Source: Oscillospiraceae bacterium
GTDB lineage: Bacteria; Bacillota; Clostridia; Oscillospirales; CAG-272
Reading direction: 5' to 3'
Assembly: GCA_022009675.1 (NCBI GenBank)
Contig: CP091718.1
Location: 620,001 to 684,000 of the forward strand
Length of the DNA: 64,000 bases
How positions within the stretch are numbered: the stretch's first letter is position 1; each line of letters begins with the position of its first letter. This document shows positions 46,327 through 56,638 of the stretch, in pieces. The notes below the pieces were generated by a model, which saw nothing but the letters and a program-made list of their open reading frames with translations, searched no databases and was not told the origin of the DNA. Position numbers and translations under genes: made by a program.

Positions 46327-47058
46327 TTACTCCAGCCGCAGCGAATCCGCCGTGAGAAACTCATGTGCGGAAACCATGGAGCCGGTCGGCACAAGGGCGG
46401 TGGCACCGCAACGGCGGCAGGTCACGCGGATCCCCTCCGGCGTGATCTCTGCCTCATAGCGATCCTCGCTGTCGCAGGTATCGCGATCGGACGGCGCATC
46501 ACCCGGCTGGGCGGCATCCTCCGACAAATCGTCGGCGGGGCGCTCCTGTCGGTCGGGACAGCGGCAGTACAGCTTCCCCTCCGCCTCCAGCTCCCGGATG
46601 ACATACAGCACGACCTCGCGCACCTGCGGGTCGCCGAGGTCGCGCTCGTCACCGTGCAGTGCCGAGAAATCCGCAATGCCGTTCTGCTCCAGCATATCCA
46701 GCAGCTCCAGCTCGGTGCGCGCCAGCTCCGCCTTGACCCGGTTGATTTCCCCGGTAAAGCAGATATTCACGTCCGAATACGGGCACGGCAGAGTGAACAG
46801 ATCGTCCGAGAAGAAAACCGCATCGCGCAGGGTAAAGGTGTGCGGCTTGGGGCAAAGCAGGCAGGGCACCGTCAACCGGACAGTGCCGTCCGCGGCGCTC
46901 TCCCGCTGCCGCACGATCTGCATCTCGCTCTTTCCGCAGGGGCATTTCAGTTTGACCATGTCGGCAGACAGTCCGAACAGCCCCACGGCACTCATCACGC
47001 CGGAGCCGCAGAAGGGGCAGCGATACGCAACGGTGGTGTGTTTTTCTTTCAGAACCAT
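46327..47058 (-). CDS. hypothetical protein with four zinc-binding CxxC pairs
   Basis: An intact 243-residue protein. Cys pairs: YRCPFCGSGV (residues 13-16), LKCPCGKSEM, VPCLLCPKP, and a C-terminal TCRRCGATALVP, suggesting two zinc ribbons plus others. The middle is alpha-helical (INRVKAELARTELELLDMLE), and a segment YVIRELEAEGKLYCRCPDRQ precedes an acidic linker. Conserved-looking but I cannot name the family or function. It may bind nucleic acid or act as a scaffold. It is convergent with tRNA-Val. Confidence 0.75.
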   Translation of the reverse strand: MVLKEKHTTVAYRCPFCGSGVMSAVGLFGLSADMVKLKCPCGKSEMQIVRQRESAADGTVRLTVPCLLCPKPHTFTLRDAVFFSDDLFTLPCPYSDVNICFTGEINRVKAELARTELELLDMLEQNGIADFSALHGDERDLGDPQVREVVLYVIRELEAEGKLYCRCPDRQERPADDLSEDAAQPGDAPSDRDTCDSEDRYEAEITPEGIRVTCRRCGATALVPTGSMVSAHEFLTADSLRLE

Positions 47059-47255
47059 ACAGGCAAATCCATCCTTTCGGCAAAAGGGCGCCCCGGCACA
47101 CGCAGCGTGCGCCGGACGGCGCAGTGGCTTCCCCGCTTATCCTATGCCGTCCGGCGGCGGCAGGTGAGGAATAGGGGGAAGCAGGAAGGGGGAAGCGGCA
47201 CACCGATGCGTGTTCCGCTCCCCCACAGTATAGCGAACTTTTGTCCGACCGTGCC

Positions 47256-49154
47256 TTATGCGGCAGTCCCTCTCTCCGCGGGATCTGTCGCGGTCTCGGT
47301 CCCGGTCACGCTCTCACCTTCGGAAACAGCCTCCGTAGCGGTCTCGGAAGCAGGCTCCGTTGCGGCAGAAGTGCCGCCGGTGACAGTCGTCGCCGCGCCG
47401 GTGGTCTCGGCGGCGGTCGCCTGCTCGTAATCCATGGTCAGGTGGCAGGATTCCTTCATCCCGTTGTACCATGTCTGGAGGCGCTCACCGGCAACCGAGC
47501 TCTTGGCGGAAATCAGCCAGTTCTCCTCGTTCACGCCGAGGAACAGGACAGCATACGACTTGGTAACCTTGGTGTCGGTGCCGGTCGTGACCGTCACCTT
47601 ATCAAAGTCGCCCTCCTTGCGGTCGTCGCTGAAGAACCACTTCTCGACGGCTTCCTTGCCGGACAGTGCGCTCTTGGAAATGGAGGACTGCTCGGACGCG
47701 CCCAGCACGTCGGTAAAGACCTTGACGCGGTCGTCCTGCGATGCCGCCTTCTCGACCAGCTCGTACTTCTCAACGCCGGTGCGCTTCACCTTATCCGTGG
47801 CGCTGATGCTGCTGTCGGTATCGTCGGTCAGCTCCACATAGAAGCCCTTGCGGGTCTTCTCGGTGTCGATCTGCATGATATCCTCACCCTTGGCGATCAG
47901 GTACCAGTAGCAGTGCTTGGTGGTCGTCTCCTTGCCGTCTTTTCCGGTGGACTTGGTCTCGGTGGTGATGACCGTATGGTCGCCGCTCTTACGTCCGGCG
48001 TCGAACAGCCACTTCTGGGCATCGGTCGCGGAGGAGGCGGTGGGGTCGGCGTAGTACGACTTGCCGCTCTCGTTGACCTTGGCAAGCTCCTTCTGGATAT
48101 CGGTATTCAGCGCGGTCGCCAGATTGTAGCCGGCAGTCTTGTACTTGTCCTCGTCGGTCTTTTCCTCGGACGGCTTGACACCGAACGCAGGCTCCTTGTG
48201 ACCCTCGTCGCCGTGCCCTTCATCCAGGCTGTCCCAGTGCAGGATGGTCGCCAGCACGTCCTTCTTGGTCTGATCCTTGTCCGCGTCGGTAATTCCCTTG
48301 TCGGTAAAGACAGACTTGTACTTCTCGTTGTAGCTGCTGTCAAACATCTTGTTGACGATCAGCTTCTTGAGCTCCTCAACGGAGGTGACCTTCTCGGCGT
48401 CTTCCTTCCAGTCGGTGTTCTTGAGCGTGTAGGACGTGTATTTGGTGAAGTAGAAGCTGGACTTGTTATCCTCGCGGTACTTCTTCGCGTCCTCCTCGGT
48501 GACGGCGTTCTTCAGCTCCTCCACCTTCTGCTCGTAGTACTTGTTGGCAAGCATGGTCATCTCAATGACATCCTGCACGTCGCCCTTGCTGACGCCCTCG
48601 CCCATGCACGCCTTGATGTAGGCGGACAGCGTCTGCCCGTTGGAGTCGGCGCCGCTCCGCAGCGTCTCCATGTTGATATAGGCAATGTTCTTGAGTGCGT
48701 CCTCGTCGTTGCGCTCCTCCTTGCTGAGCGAAACGCCGGCGGCGCGGGCACCCTCGCAGTAGATGAGCAGGTTCTCCGCCTGGCTGTAAGCGAGCGAATC
48801 AAAGTTATACTTGTTCATATGCGCCGAAGCATAGCCGCTCGGGTTGTTCTTGTAAGCCGAGAGATCACCGAAGTAATCGGTGTAATAGCCGCTCAGCCCG
48901 TAGGAGTAGTACATACAGTTGTAGTACAGGCTCTGGTAAATATTCTGCTCCTGCTGATACTTCAGGACCTTGATCTGGTTCTTGCTCAGGGAGTAATTAT
49001 CGGTTTTGGCGGCGGTGCTCATGCGTCCGATGATGCCGAAGCTGTTGATGACGCTGTACACCAGGATGAGCGCGGCAACTGCCAGCAGAACGATCAGCAG
49101 AACCGTTGTCGGGGAACTTTTTGTCTTGTTGTTTTTCGCGGCGGTCTGATTCAT
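47256..49154 (-). CDS. membrane-anchored SurA/PrsA-type foldase-like protein
   Basis: An intact 632-residue protein with a short basic N-terminus, one membrane helix (TTVLLIVLLAVAALILVYSV) and a large extracytoplasmic domain. The helical part after the anchor (SLSKNQIKVLKYQQEQNIYQ; NLLIYCEGARAAGVSLSKEE; GVSKGDVQDVIEMTMLANKY) resembles the SurA_N/PrsA chaperone domain. YYEQKVEELKNAVTEEDAKK leads into further repeats where a PPIC-type isomerase could sit, but I see no complete PPIase signature. The C-terminus is a Thr/Glu-rich tail. Likely a secreted-protein folding factor. The start at 49154 (MNQTAAKNNKTK) has GAGAGGA upstream. Confidence 0.7.
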   Translation of the reverse strand: MNQTAAKNNKTKSSPTTVLLIVLLAVAALILVYSVINSFGIIGRMSTAAKTDNYSLSKNQIKVLKYQQEQNIYQSLYYNCMYYSYGLSGYYTDYFGDLSAYKNNPSGYASAHMNKYNFDSLAYSQAENLLIYCEGARAAGVSLSKEERNDEDALKNIAYINMETLRSGADSNGQTLSAYIKACMGEGVSKGDVQDVIEMTMLANKYYEQKVEELKNAVTEEDAKKYREDNKSSFYFTKYTSYTLKNTDWKEDAEKVTSVEELKKLIVNKMFDSSYNEKYKSVFTDKGITDADKDQTKKDVLATILHWDSLDEGHGDEGHKEPAFGVKPSEEKTDEDKYKTAGYNLATALNTDIQKELAKVNESGKSYYADPTASSATDAQKWLFDAGRKSGDHTVITTETKSTGKDGKETTTKHCYWYLIAKGEDIMQIDTEKTRKGFYVELTDDTDSSISATDKVKRTGVEKYELVEKAASQDDRVKVFTDVLGASEQSSISKSALSGKEAVEKWFFSDDRKEGDFDKVTVTTGTDTKVTKSYAVLFLGVNEENWLISAKSSVAGERLQTWYNGMKESCHLTMDYEQATAAETTGAATTVTGGTSAATEPASETATEAVSEGESVTGTETATDPAERGTAA

Positions 49155-49414
49155 GAGTGAGAAGTCCTCTCTTTCTGTCCGCACGGCGCAAAGAGGGGGA
49201 TCCCTTTCTGCGGAGGCGGGTGTTTGCGCTGTCCGCCCCACAGGGACAGACAGCGGATAATGCTCCTATTATACCTTGCGTTCGTGTTGTTTTTATGAAT
49301 GAGTCGTGAATTGGTATAAAATTTTGCACCGTTCTGCCGGATATTCTGCCCGGCAGGGGGCTACGTCACGGAAAAAGTCCGTTTGGGACACCGGCACAGG
49401 GGCGCCGATCCGGC

Positions 49415-51824
49415 TCAGACATCCATCACGATGGGCAGGATCATGGGCTTGCGCTTGGTCCGGGTGTACAGGAAGCGGGTGATATCGTCCTTGATGCGGT
49501 TCTTGATCTCGTACCAGTCGCACCCGTGACGGTCGATGCAGCTGTTGATGGCGGCGGCGGCGATGCGGCGCACCTCCTCCATCAGATCCTCCGACTCCCG
49601 CACGTACACGAAGCCGCGCGAGACAGTATCGGGACCCGACACCAGCTGTCCGGCGTTCTCGTCCACCGTGGCGACCACGACAATCAGCCCGTCCTGCGAC
49701 AGGTGCTTGCGGTCGCGCAGGACAATGTTGCCGACGTCGCCCACGCCGTACCCGTCCACCAGCACGATGCCGGCAGGCACGGTGCCGCCCCATTTCGCGC
49801 CCGCCTCATCGATCTCCAGCACCTTACCGATGTCGGAGATGAAGATATGGTCGGAGGGAATGCCCATGGACAGCCCCAGCTCGCGGTTGGCGGCAAGGTG
49901 CTTGCACTCGCCGTGGACAGGCATGAGGTAGCGCGGGTGCACCAGCCCCCTGCATGAGCTTCAGCTCCTCCTGGCAGGCGTGACCCGACACGTGCACCTC
50001 GACAGAGGAATCGTTGATGACCTGCACGTCCATCTTGGCAAGCTCATTGATGATGCGTCCGACCAGCTTCTCGTTGCCGGGAATGGCGGAGGCGGACAGC
50101 ACGACCAGGTCGGAGGGACCCAGCGTGACCTGATTATGATCCCCGAACGCCATGCGGTAGAGTGCCGACATCGGCTCGCCCTGACTGCCCGTGGTGATAA
50201 GCGTCAGCTGATCCGGGCGGTACTGGCGGATCTCGGAAATGTCGATCAGCACGCCAGCCGGCACCTTCATGTAGCCCAGCTCCACGGCGGCGGCAACGAT
50301 ATTGATCATGCTCCGCCCCGTGACGGCGACCTTGCGCCCGTGGCGGGCGCTGATGTCAATGATCTGCTGGACGCGGTGGACATTGGAGGAGAAGGTGGCA
50401 ATGACGATGCGCTTCTCCGGGTTCATGGTGAAGATCATCTCCAGCGACTTGCCCACCTTCTTCTCGGAGGGGGTAAAGCCCGGGCGCTCGGCGTTGGTGG
50501 ATTCGCACATCAGCATCAGCACGCCGTCCCGTCCCAGCTCGCCCAGCCGGGTGATGTTCATCATGTCGCCGTCGATCGGCGTCAGATCCAGCTTGAAGTC
50601 GCCGGTGTGCACCAGCATTCCCAGCGGGGTATTGATGGCAAGCGCGCAGGCGTCCGCAATGGAGTGGTTGACGTGGATGAATTCCACGGTGAAGGACGCC
50701 CCCAGCCGGATAACGTCTCCCGCCTTGACACAGCGCAGATCCGCCTTCCACGGCAGGGTGTGCTCCTGCAGTTTGTTTTCGATGATGCCCAGCGTCAGCC
50801 GGGTGCCGTAGATCGGCACTGACAGCTTCTGCAGGATGTAGGGGATCGCACCGATGTGATCCTCGTGACCGTGCGTCAGCACGATGCCCCGGACGCGGTC
50901 GCGGTTGTTCTCCAGATAAGTGATGTCCGGAATGACCAGGTCGATGCCGGGCATTTCGTCCTCATCCGGGAATCCGATGCCGCAGTCCACCACCAGGATG
51001 TCATTGCCGTACTCGATGACGGTCATGTTCTTTCCGATCTCGTTCAGACCACCCAGCGGAATGATGCGCAGCTTTGCCTTGGGGATGTAGGCAAGCTCGC
51101 CGCCCATGCGCCGCACGTGCAGGGTACTGCCCTCATGCCGCAGAATCTCGGCATCCCGGACGATGGAATCCGCAGAGCTGACCACCATCGGGACATTGCG
51201 CCGTCCGCGCCCGCCGGAGCGGGGCTTGCGGGACTTATCCGCCGCCGGTGCGGCATTCTGCGCCCCTCTTGCGTTCGGCACAGTCTGTGCCGCGCTCTGC
51301 GTGCTCTGCGCGCTCTGCGCGCTCTGCGCGCTCTGCGCATCGGATGCCGGCTTCTGCGCGGCGGGCTTGCGTCCGCGGCACGCGAGTGCCTTGGCGGGTG
51401 CCGCGGCGGGCTGCTTGACTGCGTCTGTCCCGGTCGCCTCGGCGGCAGGCTTGCTCTGTGCGCTGGACTTGCCGGTTCCCTTGGGGCGTCCCGGACGGCG
51501 ACCTGGCTGACGGCCGGGCTGGCGCCCGGGCTTTTTCCCGGCGGATGCGTCCGCGTCGGGTGCAGGGGCGGCAGAGGGAGCGTCGGCTGCCGGCGCATCG
51601 GCGACCGGCGCGGTCTGCTCGTTCAGGCGGATCTCGGGCGAGCCGAGAATGTCACGGGAGCCGCTCCACAGTCCGTCGGACTGCTCCTGTGCCGGACGGC
51701 GGGCGGGACGGCGGCGTGGATTGGGGCGGCGACGGGACTTTTCCGGCTTTGCGGCGGCGTCCGGTGCGGCTGTCCCCTCCGGGGCGTTCCGGTCAGGCGT
51801 ATTGTTATTGGTATTCTGATCCAT
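49415..51824 (-). CDS. rnj: ribonuclease J with long basic N-terminal extension (frameshifted)
   Basis: RNase J is a 5'-3' exo- and endonuclease central to mRNA decay. The metallo-beta-lactamase/beta-CASP core starts near residue 250: LRIIPLGGLNEIGKNMTVIE, the zinc motif VLTHGHEDHIGAIPYI, HTGDFKLDLTPIDG, STNAERPGFTPSEKKVG, VAVTGRSMINIVAAAVELGY and TTGSQGEPMSALYRMAFGDH. The C-terminal domain (RYLMPVHGECKHLAANRELG) is in another frame; the break is in the C run at 49945-49950. Residues 1-~235 are low-complexity: Arg/Pro/Ala-rich with PGRQPGRQPGRRPGRPKG and an AQSAQSAQSAQS tract. Such a tail is unusual in length and may bind RNA. About 800 residues in total. Confidence 0.9.
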
Positions 51825-52522
51825 ACTGTTTCCTTTCCTGTGGAGGTGCCGAATTCATGAGCACCTCTGAATATTCAGCAGGCGGCGCGTATCGTGGGCG
51901 CCGCCGGAAGCCGGGTGCGCAAGCAGCACGCCCGGCGGGCATTTATCTTCCGGTGACGGGAGAAAACGCCGAAACGGCGCAGACGCCAGCGGCATCTGCA
52001 CCCTTGCCGGCGCGGTACGGGGAAAACCCTTTTCCGGACACGGCAAAACAAGACCCTTCCGGTGCCAGTCTGTACACCGGGGAGAGCCTTGGGAGATCGG
52101 TCGCCTGCCCCGTCACGCAGCGTGCGGGAGCGGCAGGAACCCCTCTCTCTGTATGTTATGCTTTGGCGGGGCGCGTGCCCCCGAGTGACAGCGCGGAGTG
52201 GGCGGGGGACAGCGCGGGGAGTGGTTCCCGCACCGTCGTGCCGAACCCCTTTACGACCCGGGTCCGGCTGCTGCCGCCTGTGCCTGACGCTGCCGTTCCG
52301 GCTCCGGCGGAACCGGGAACCCTTCCCCGGCGACAAACTCCGGCGGTACAGAACCGCCCCGCGAAGCCGTATCCGAACACAAACATCGCCTTATTATACA
52401 CCCGCCGCGCCGTTCTGTCAACAGGCAGTTTCGAGCGCATCCCGAAACGGCGGAAAGTTTGTGCAATCCGGCGATGCGCCGTCCCGATCCTGCGTGCAAT
52501 TCGGGCATTTTTTGGCGGCTGC
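51825..52522. other. 698-bp region without a convincing gene
   Basis: A plus-strand frame opens at ATG 51857 with GGAGGTG upstream (MSTSEYSAGGAYRGRRRKPG) and stays open for over 1.2 kb. Its composition is low-complexity and it runs antisense through a real gene, so I do not call it. On the minus strand a consensus promoter at 52393-52421 points toward rnj, leaving a leader of about 560 bases. The leader may hold an RNA regulator or a short ORF I cannot recognise. Confidence 0.4.
52393..52421 (-). promoter_or_regulatory. consensus promoter, probably for rnj
   Basis: Minus strand TTGACA (52421-52416), 17-base spacer, TATAAT (52398-52393). Confidence 0.75.
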
Positions 52523-52897
52523 TTACGGCAGCAGATGCAGCAGGCTGACCGCTCCGCCCCCGCACAGCACCCCGAGCAGGAACCACAGTCCCCGGACGAT
52601 GCCCTGCCGCCGCAGGAACGGCAGGTGCCGTCCGGCAGGTTGTCTGTGCGCGGCGGTGTTCCCTGCCCCTGCGATGCGCTCGTCTCCGTCGGCGGGGGCT
52701 GTGCCGGTATCCGTGCCCCCTGCCGGTGCCGCGGCGGCGAGACTGCGCTCGATGATGCGGTTCGCCTCCCACAGCATATCCTCCTTGCACGCCGGACGTC
52801 CCGTGCGCGGCTTGCGCACGACAAAGTACGCCTCCTCAAAGAGCCGGCTGTCATGCGTCCGGATCACGATCATCTGTTTCTGCGCGCCTCTGAGCAT
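52523..52897 (-). CDS. small C-terminally anchored membrane protein
   Basis: An intact 124-residue protein. The conserved-looking head MIVIRTHDSRLFEEAYFVVR and MLWEANRIIERSL recurs, as I recall, in short clostridial proteins of unknown function. A disordered Ala/Gly/Pro linker follows, and the end is one membrane helix (IVRGLWFLLGVLCGGGAVSL). It is therefore tail-anchored, with the head in the cytoplasm. GTAGAGTATG-type context gives a weak ribosome binding site (GGAGGTAGAGT). Function unknown. Confidence 0.65.
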   Translation of the reverse strand: MLRGAQKQMIVIRTHDSRLFEEAYFVVRKPRTGRPACKEDMLWEANRIIERSLAAAAPAGGTDTGTAPADGDERIAGAGNTAAHRQPAGRHLPFLRRQGIVRGLWFLLGVLCGGGAVSLLHLLP

Positions 52898-53088
52898 ACT
52901 CTACCTCCTGTGCCGTGCTTTGTAACACAGTATGCGCCGTGCGGTGCTGTGTTAAACAGAAACCGGCAGCGGCGGAAAGTTTTTGCGTTTTTTCCGGCGG
53001 CGGAGTGTACGGCTGGCGGAAACCGGCAGACAAAAGAGGACTGCCGCGCGCAATGCGAGGCAGTCCTCCGGAGAGGTTCACGGGAAAA

Positions 53089-53328
53089 TCAGGCCTGAGC
53101 CGCGTCCTTCTTGTAGCCGATGTTCTTGGGCTTGGAGGCGTCGAAGGTCAGGTTGCAGATGGAAGCCACGAGCTGGTAGATTCCGACGGTCACGATTGTA
53201 AGCAGGATGTAGCAGCCGGTGCGGGATGTCCAACCCTCTGCCTTCAGGGAAGAGTGGTTGATGATGAGACTTCCGATCCATCCGAGGAAGAAAGTCAGGA
53301 GGAAGCGTGCGAGATTCTTGTTTTCCAT
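53089..53328 (-). CDS. small TM2-like membrane protein
   Basis: An intact 79-residue protein with two hydrophobic segments: ARFLLTFFLGWIGSLIINHS and TGCYILLTIVTVGIYQLVAS, then a cytoplasmic tail CNLTFDASKPKNIGYKKDAA. The layout (helix with FxxGWIG, short turn, helix) resembles TM2-domain proteins. GGAGAG lies upstream of the ATG. The role is unknown. Confidence 0.75.
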   Translation of the reverse strand: MENKNLARFLLTFFLGWIGSLIINHSSLKAEGWTSRTGCYILLTIVTVGIYQLVASICNLTFDASKPKNIGYKKDAAQA

Positions 53329-53429
53329 TGGGTTAACTCTCCTTTACTGTATTGTCCGATCAGTATAGCACGATTTCACCAGCTTGTCAACATATTTTCG
53401 GGAAAATGTCACATTTTCCGCAAGAAATT

Positions 53430-54050
53430 ATTACTGTGGTGGGGAGATGTGCCGCGCCGTTGCCGGCTCGTACCTGCCGTTGGGGCACCCGGCGGGGGCG
53501 TGCCCGGCTGGTCGCCGGCTGACCGTGCCATTCCGGAATCCACCGGGGGCTTGCCTTTTTGGTTACCCGCCGCCCTTGACTTTAGTTTTGATTTTGCCCC
53601 CATCCCCGACCCCCTTCCCCTCCGGGGAAGGGGAGACCAAGTTATTTCATGCAAGGGGCTCCGCCCCTTGCATCCCCGAGGGCTGAACCCGGGCGGCACT
53701 GGAGAAGGGGGCAAACCACGCGCCCGGCGGGTGGCTTGCATTCTTTGTCGCCTGTCTGCCCTGACTTTAGTTTGCTTTTTGCCCCCATCCCCCAGCCCCC
53801 TTCCCCGGCGAAGGGGGAGACTATAAGTTTATTTTTGCCGAGTATCGCCCCCGGCACCCTGCATTTAACCGCTTGCGACACGTACAGTTCCTGCCATGCA
53901 GGTGCCCCGGGGCTGAACCCACGGGTTGTCGCAAAAACCGATAGAACCGCCTTTCTATTGGCAGTGCCGGCAGCCAAGGAGAGGGGGACCGGGGAGAGGA
54001 ACTTCGGCGTTTGAGATGGTCCTCTCCCCGGGGCAGGGCGAACAAGTGCC
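53430..54050. repeat. intergenic repeat mosaic 3
   Basis: No gene. GGGGCTTGCC linkers, TTCCCCTCCGGGGAAGGG and CCTTCCCCGGCGAAGGGGG hairpins, the TGCAAGGGGC palindrome at 53650-53672, and an inverted copy of the ~115-bp unit at 53925-54044. Confidence 0.8.
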
Positions 54051-54310
54051 GCGGGGGCACGGCGGATGTTGAAAAAAATCAAAAAAAGATGGGAAAATGA
54101 TGGAAGCAAAGGGTGGGAAGTGCTGAAAATGCGGGATTCGGAATCCCATGAAAAACAAAAAATCCCGTTCGCCGTATTGCCGCCGCGCACATGAGAAGCG
54201 ACGAAACGGGAAACGATAAGAAAGCGAGCATCGGCAGATCGCCGTCGGCTACGGCGGGCGGGGCGACCGATGCTGCGCAGAACATCCATTCTTTCGGAAA
54301 GGCACGGAAT

Positions 54311-55393
54311 ATGATAAAAAAATATGTAGGAAAACGCCCCGCGGCGGCGCTCTCCGTCTGGCTGCTGCTGCTCTGTCTGCTGGCGGCACTGGCGGTGGTG
54401 CCGGCGGGGGCAACCGATACGACGGCGGGGACGGCACGGGTATCCGGCAACCCTGCCGAAGTGCTGGTGGGCGGAATGCCCTTCGGCGCGAAATTCTACA
54501 CCGAGGGCGTGCTGGTGGTCGGCTTTTGCGACGTAACGCGCGCCGACGGAAAAACCTGCAACCCGGCGCGGGAGGCAGGACTGCATCCGCGTGATGTCAT
54601 CACGCACCTCGGCGGAAAGCCGCTGGCTGACGCCGCCGAGCTGACCGCCGCCGTTGAAAATTCCGCCGGCAGACCGCTCACTCTGACGGTGCGCCGGCCG
54701 GACGGCGGCGGGAGCGCCACGGTACAGGTCACCCCGATGCTGTCCAGCGCGGAAAACCGCTATAAGACCGGTATCTGGATCCGCGACAGCGGAGCCGGTA
54801 TCGGGACAGTCACCTTCATTATTCCCGGCACGCAGGCGTTTGCGGGACTGGGACACGGCATCTGCGACGGCGACACCGGCGACCTCATCCCGATGCAGCG
54901 CGGGCAGGTAACGGACGTGACGGTCAGCGGCATTGACCGCGGCATTCCCGGCGAGCCGGGCGCCATCAAAGGCTATTTCAACCCCGGCAAAACCGGCACG
55001 CTGGTCGGCAACACGCCCTGCGGTGTATTCGGCATTCTGAGCGTTCTGCCGGGCGAACGGACTACGGTCCCGGTTGCGTCGCGGGGCGAGCTATGCGAGG
55101 GGGATGCGACAGTACGCTGTACGCTGGACGACGGAAAAATCGGGGAATACGCTGTCCGGATATCGGCGATCGACAAAAATGCCACCGGCTCCAAATGCTT
55201 CACGGTGACTGTGACGGATCCTGTGCTTCTGCAGAAAACCGGCGGCATCGTGCAGGGGATGTCCGGCAGTCCGATCCTGCAGGGCGGCAAGCTGGTCGGT
55301 GCCGTAACGCACGTGTTGATCCATGATCCGACCACCGGGTACGGGATCTTTGTGGACAATATGCTGCGGGATATGCCGGATCTCTTGAAATGA
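54311..55393 (+). CDS. spoIVB: SpoIVB-type sporulation serine peptidase
   Basis: SpoIVB is secreted from the forespore and cleaves SpoIVFA to trigger sigma-K activation in the mother cell. Residues 1-~35 hold a signal/anchor helix (LSVWLLLLCLLAALAVVPAG). A PDZ domain follows (VGFCDVTRADGKTC, AREAGLHPRDVITHLGGKPL). The S55 protease domain has the His region FAGLGHGICDGDTGDLIPMQ and the serine motif IVQGMSGSPILQGGKLVGAV, then THVLIHDPTTGYGIFVDNML. About 360 residues; ATG 54311 with GGAAAGG upstream is preferred over 54191. It marks the organism as an endospore former by descent. No spo0A is seen next to it in this window. Confidence 0.9.
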   Translation: MIKKYVGKRPAAALSVWLLLLCLLAALAVVPAGATDTTAGTARVSGNPAEVLVGGMPFGAKFYTEGVLVVGFCDVTRADGKTCNPAREAGLHPRDVITHLGGKPLADAAELTAAVENSAGRPLTLTVRRPDGGGSATVQVTPMLSSAENRYKTGIWIRDSGAGIGTVTFIIPGTQAFAGLGHGICDGDTGDLIPMQRGQVTDVTVSGIDRGIPGEPGAIKGYFNPGKTGTLVGNTPCGVFGILSVLPGERTTVPVASRGELCEGDATVRCTLDDGKIGEYAVRISAIDKNATGSKCFTVTVTDPVLLQKTGGIVQGMSGSPILQGGKLVGAVTHVLIHDPTTGYGIFVDNMLRDMPDLLK

Positions 55394-55424
55394 CGCAGAG
55401 AGGATAGTCGGAGCGGCACCGGCA

Positions 55425-55795
55425 TTGCCCGCCGGAAACCGGTTCCTTGGACTTTGCCGGGGCGGCAAGCGACAAAGAATGCAACCCCCCGGCACTTGCT
55501 CGACCTGCCCCGGGGGAGAGGACCATCTCAAACGCCGAAGTTCCTCTCCCCCGGTCCCCCTCTCCTTGGCTGCCGGCACTGCCAATAGAAAGGCGGTTCT
55601 ATCGGTTTTTGCACCGAACTGGCGACACCGAAAAACAAGTCCCCCGCCGAATGCCGGATTGGCAGGTTGATCCAGTGCCGCCCGGGGTCAAGCCCGGGGA
55701 TGCAAGGGGCGAAGCCCCTTGCATGAAAAAACCTTAGTCTCCCCCTTCCCCGGAGGGGAAGGGGGCGAGGGATAGGGGGCAGAAAAAGCAAACTA
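55425..55795. repeat. intergenic repeat mosaic 4
   Basis: No gene. One ~115-bp unit (55497-55612), the TGCAAGGGGC palindrome (55701-55723) and a TTCCCCGGAGGGGAA hairpin (55744-55765). Confidence 0.8.
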
Positions 55796-55832
55796 TAGCA
55801 ATTCCCCAAATTACAGGCAATATCCATCAGCT

Positions 55833-56045
55833 TTAAAACCAGCCGACGCAATCTCGTTGACTGACGCACAAAAGCGCACAGGAGACGGTTTCAGGCAAGA
55901 GTTCGGCAGTCCGGCACTTCCATTTGCGTAAAAGCGCTTTTACCTTCGATCACAGCACTTCAATCGGATTCGTATCGGGGCTGTACGGCGGCAGATACCG
56001 CAGCTCTATGCCTGCGGCGTGATATGTGTTGTTTGTCCTCTTCGT
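55833..56045 (-). pseudogene. IS630-family transposase, C-terminal remnant
   Basis: Minus-strand reading gives ELRYLPPYSPDTNPIEVL, then a TGA where the family has Trp, then SKVKALLRKWKCRTAELLPE. LPPYSPDxNPIExxW is the signature around the last catalytic acid of IS630/Tc1-type (DDE) transposases. Everything N-terminal to it is missing, so this is a dead fragment. Confidence 0.75.
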
Positions 56046-56096
56046 TCAGCAGCTGCTTTCTACCCCGCATTGTGCAGCATTTTTGCCCATTTTTTT

Positions 56097-56172
56097 CTCA
56101 TCTCCCTGTGACATATTGTGCCACTTTTTGCTGCAGTTGTCAAGGGTGACTGCTATTTTGGAAGTCGCTATA
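56097..56172. repeat. 75-bp direct repeat, left copy
   Basis: CTCATCTCCCTGTGACATAT through CAAGGGTGACTGCTATTTTG and GAAGTCGCTATA. Partner at 56639-56714 with a few differences. Confidence 0.85.
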
Positions 56173-56529
56173 GTGTATATTTTGTTTTATACTCTTGATT
56201 CGCCCCGTAAAATATAGGGCAAACAGGAATATAGCTATAATATCAACAATGCCTGACCAAATAACAACCGTATTGATATAGCCACTTATTAAATCCTTAA
56301 CAAATAAACACCCAACATACATCAAGTCACCTAAATATACAGCCAAACTAAAAATCGGCAACAGTATGTGATTTCGCTTAATCGATGCCGCACCTATTAT
56401 AATCAATATAGTCAACATACAACTAATTAAAATATAACCGTACCTTTTTCTGCTATAGCTATAAAGGTTAACTTGATAATTGAGACATTTGCCATTGGAA
56501 ACATTAAAAGGCAAAAAAATAAAATGCAA
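56140..56529 (-). CDS. AT-rich hypothetical membrane protein between direct repeats
   Basis: A 129-residue frame with three or four membrane segments (YILISCMLTILIIIGAASIK, ILLPIFSLAVYLGDLMYVGC, VVIWSGIVDIIAIFLFALYF) and a basic tail. Its DNA is much AT-richer than its surroundings. The 3' end of the frame lies within the left 75-bp repeat. No ribosome binding site is obvious. It may be a real cargo gene or an accidental frame in AT-rich DNA; I lean to real because the hydrophobic pattern is regular. Unknown family. Confidence 0.45.
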   Translation of the reverse strand: MHFIFLPFNVSNGKCLNYQVNLYSYSRKRYGYILISCMLTILIIIGAASIKRNHILLPIFSLAVYLGDLMYVGCLFVKDLISGYINTVVIWSGIVDIIAIFLFALYFTGRIKSIKQNIHYSDFQNSSHP

Positions 56530-56638
56530 GTAAATTACAGGCGGAGATTCCTCCGGACAATAACATCACCCATTGTAGTATTTTTTAATATACATATCCT
56601 CTTATCGCCTCCACACAAAATCCCAAAAAGCCCTTCCC

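Noticed and set aside
51458..53098. A 546-residue plus-strand frame with GGAGGTG before ATG 51857
   Set aside because: Low-complexity, runs antisense to the small membrane protein at 52523 and across a consensus promoter on the other strand; no recognisable domain.
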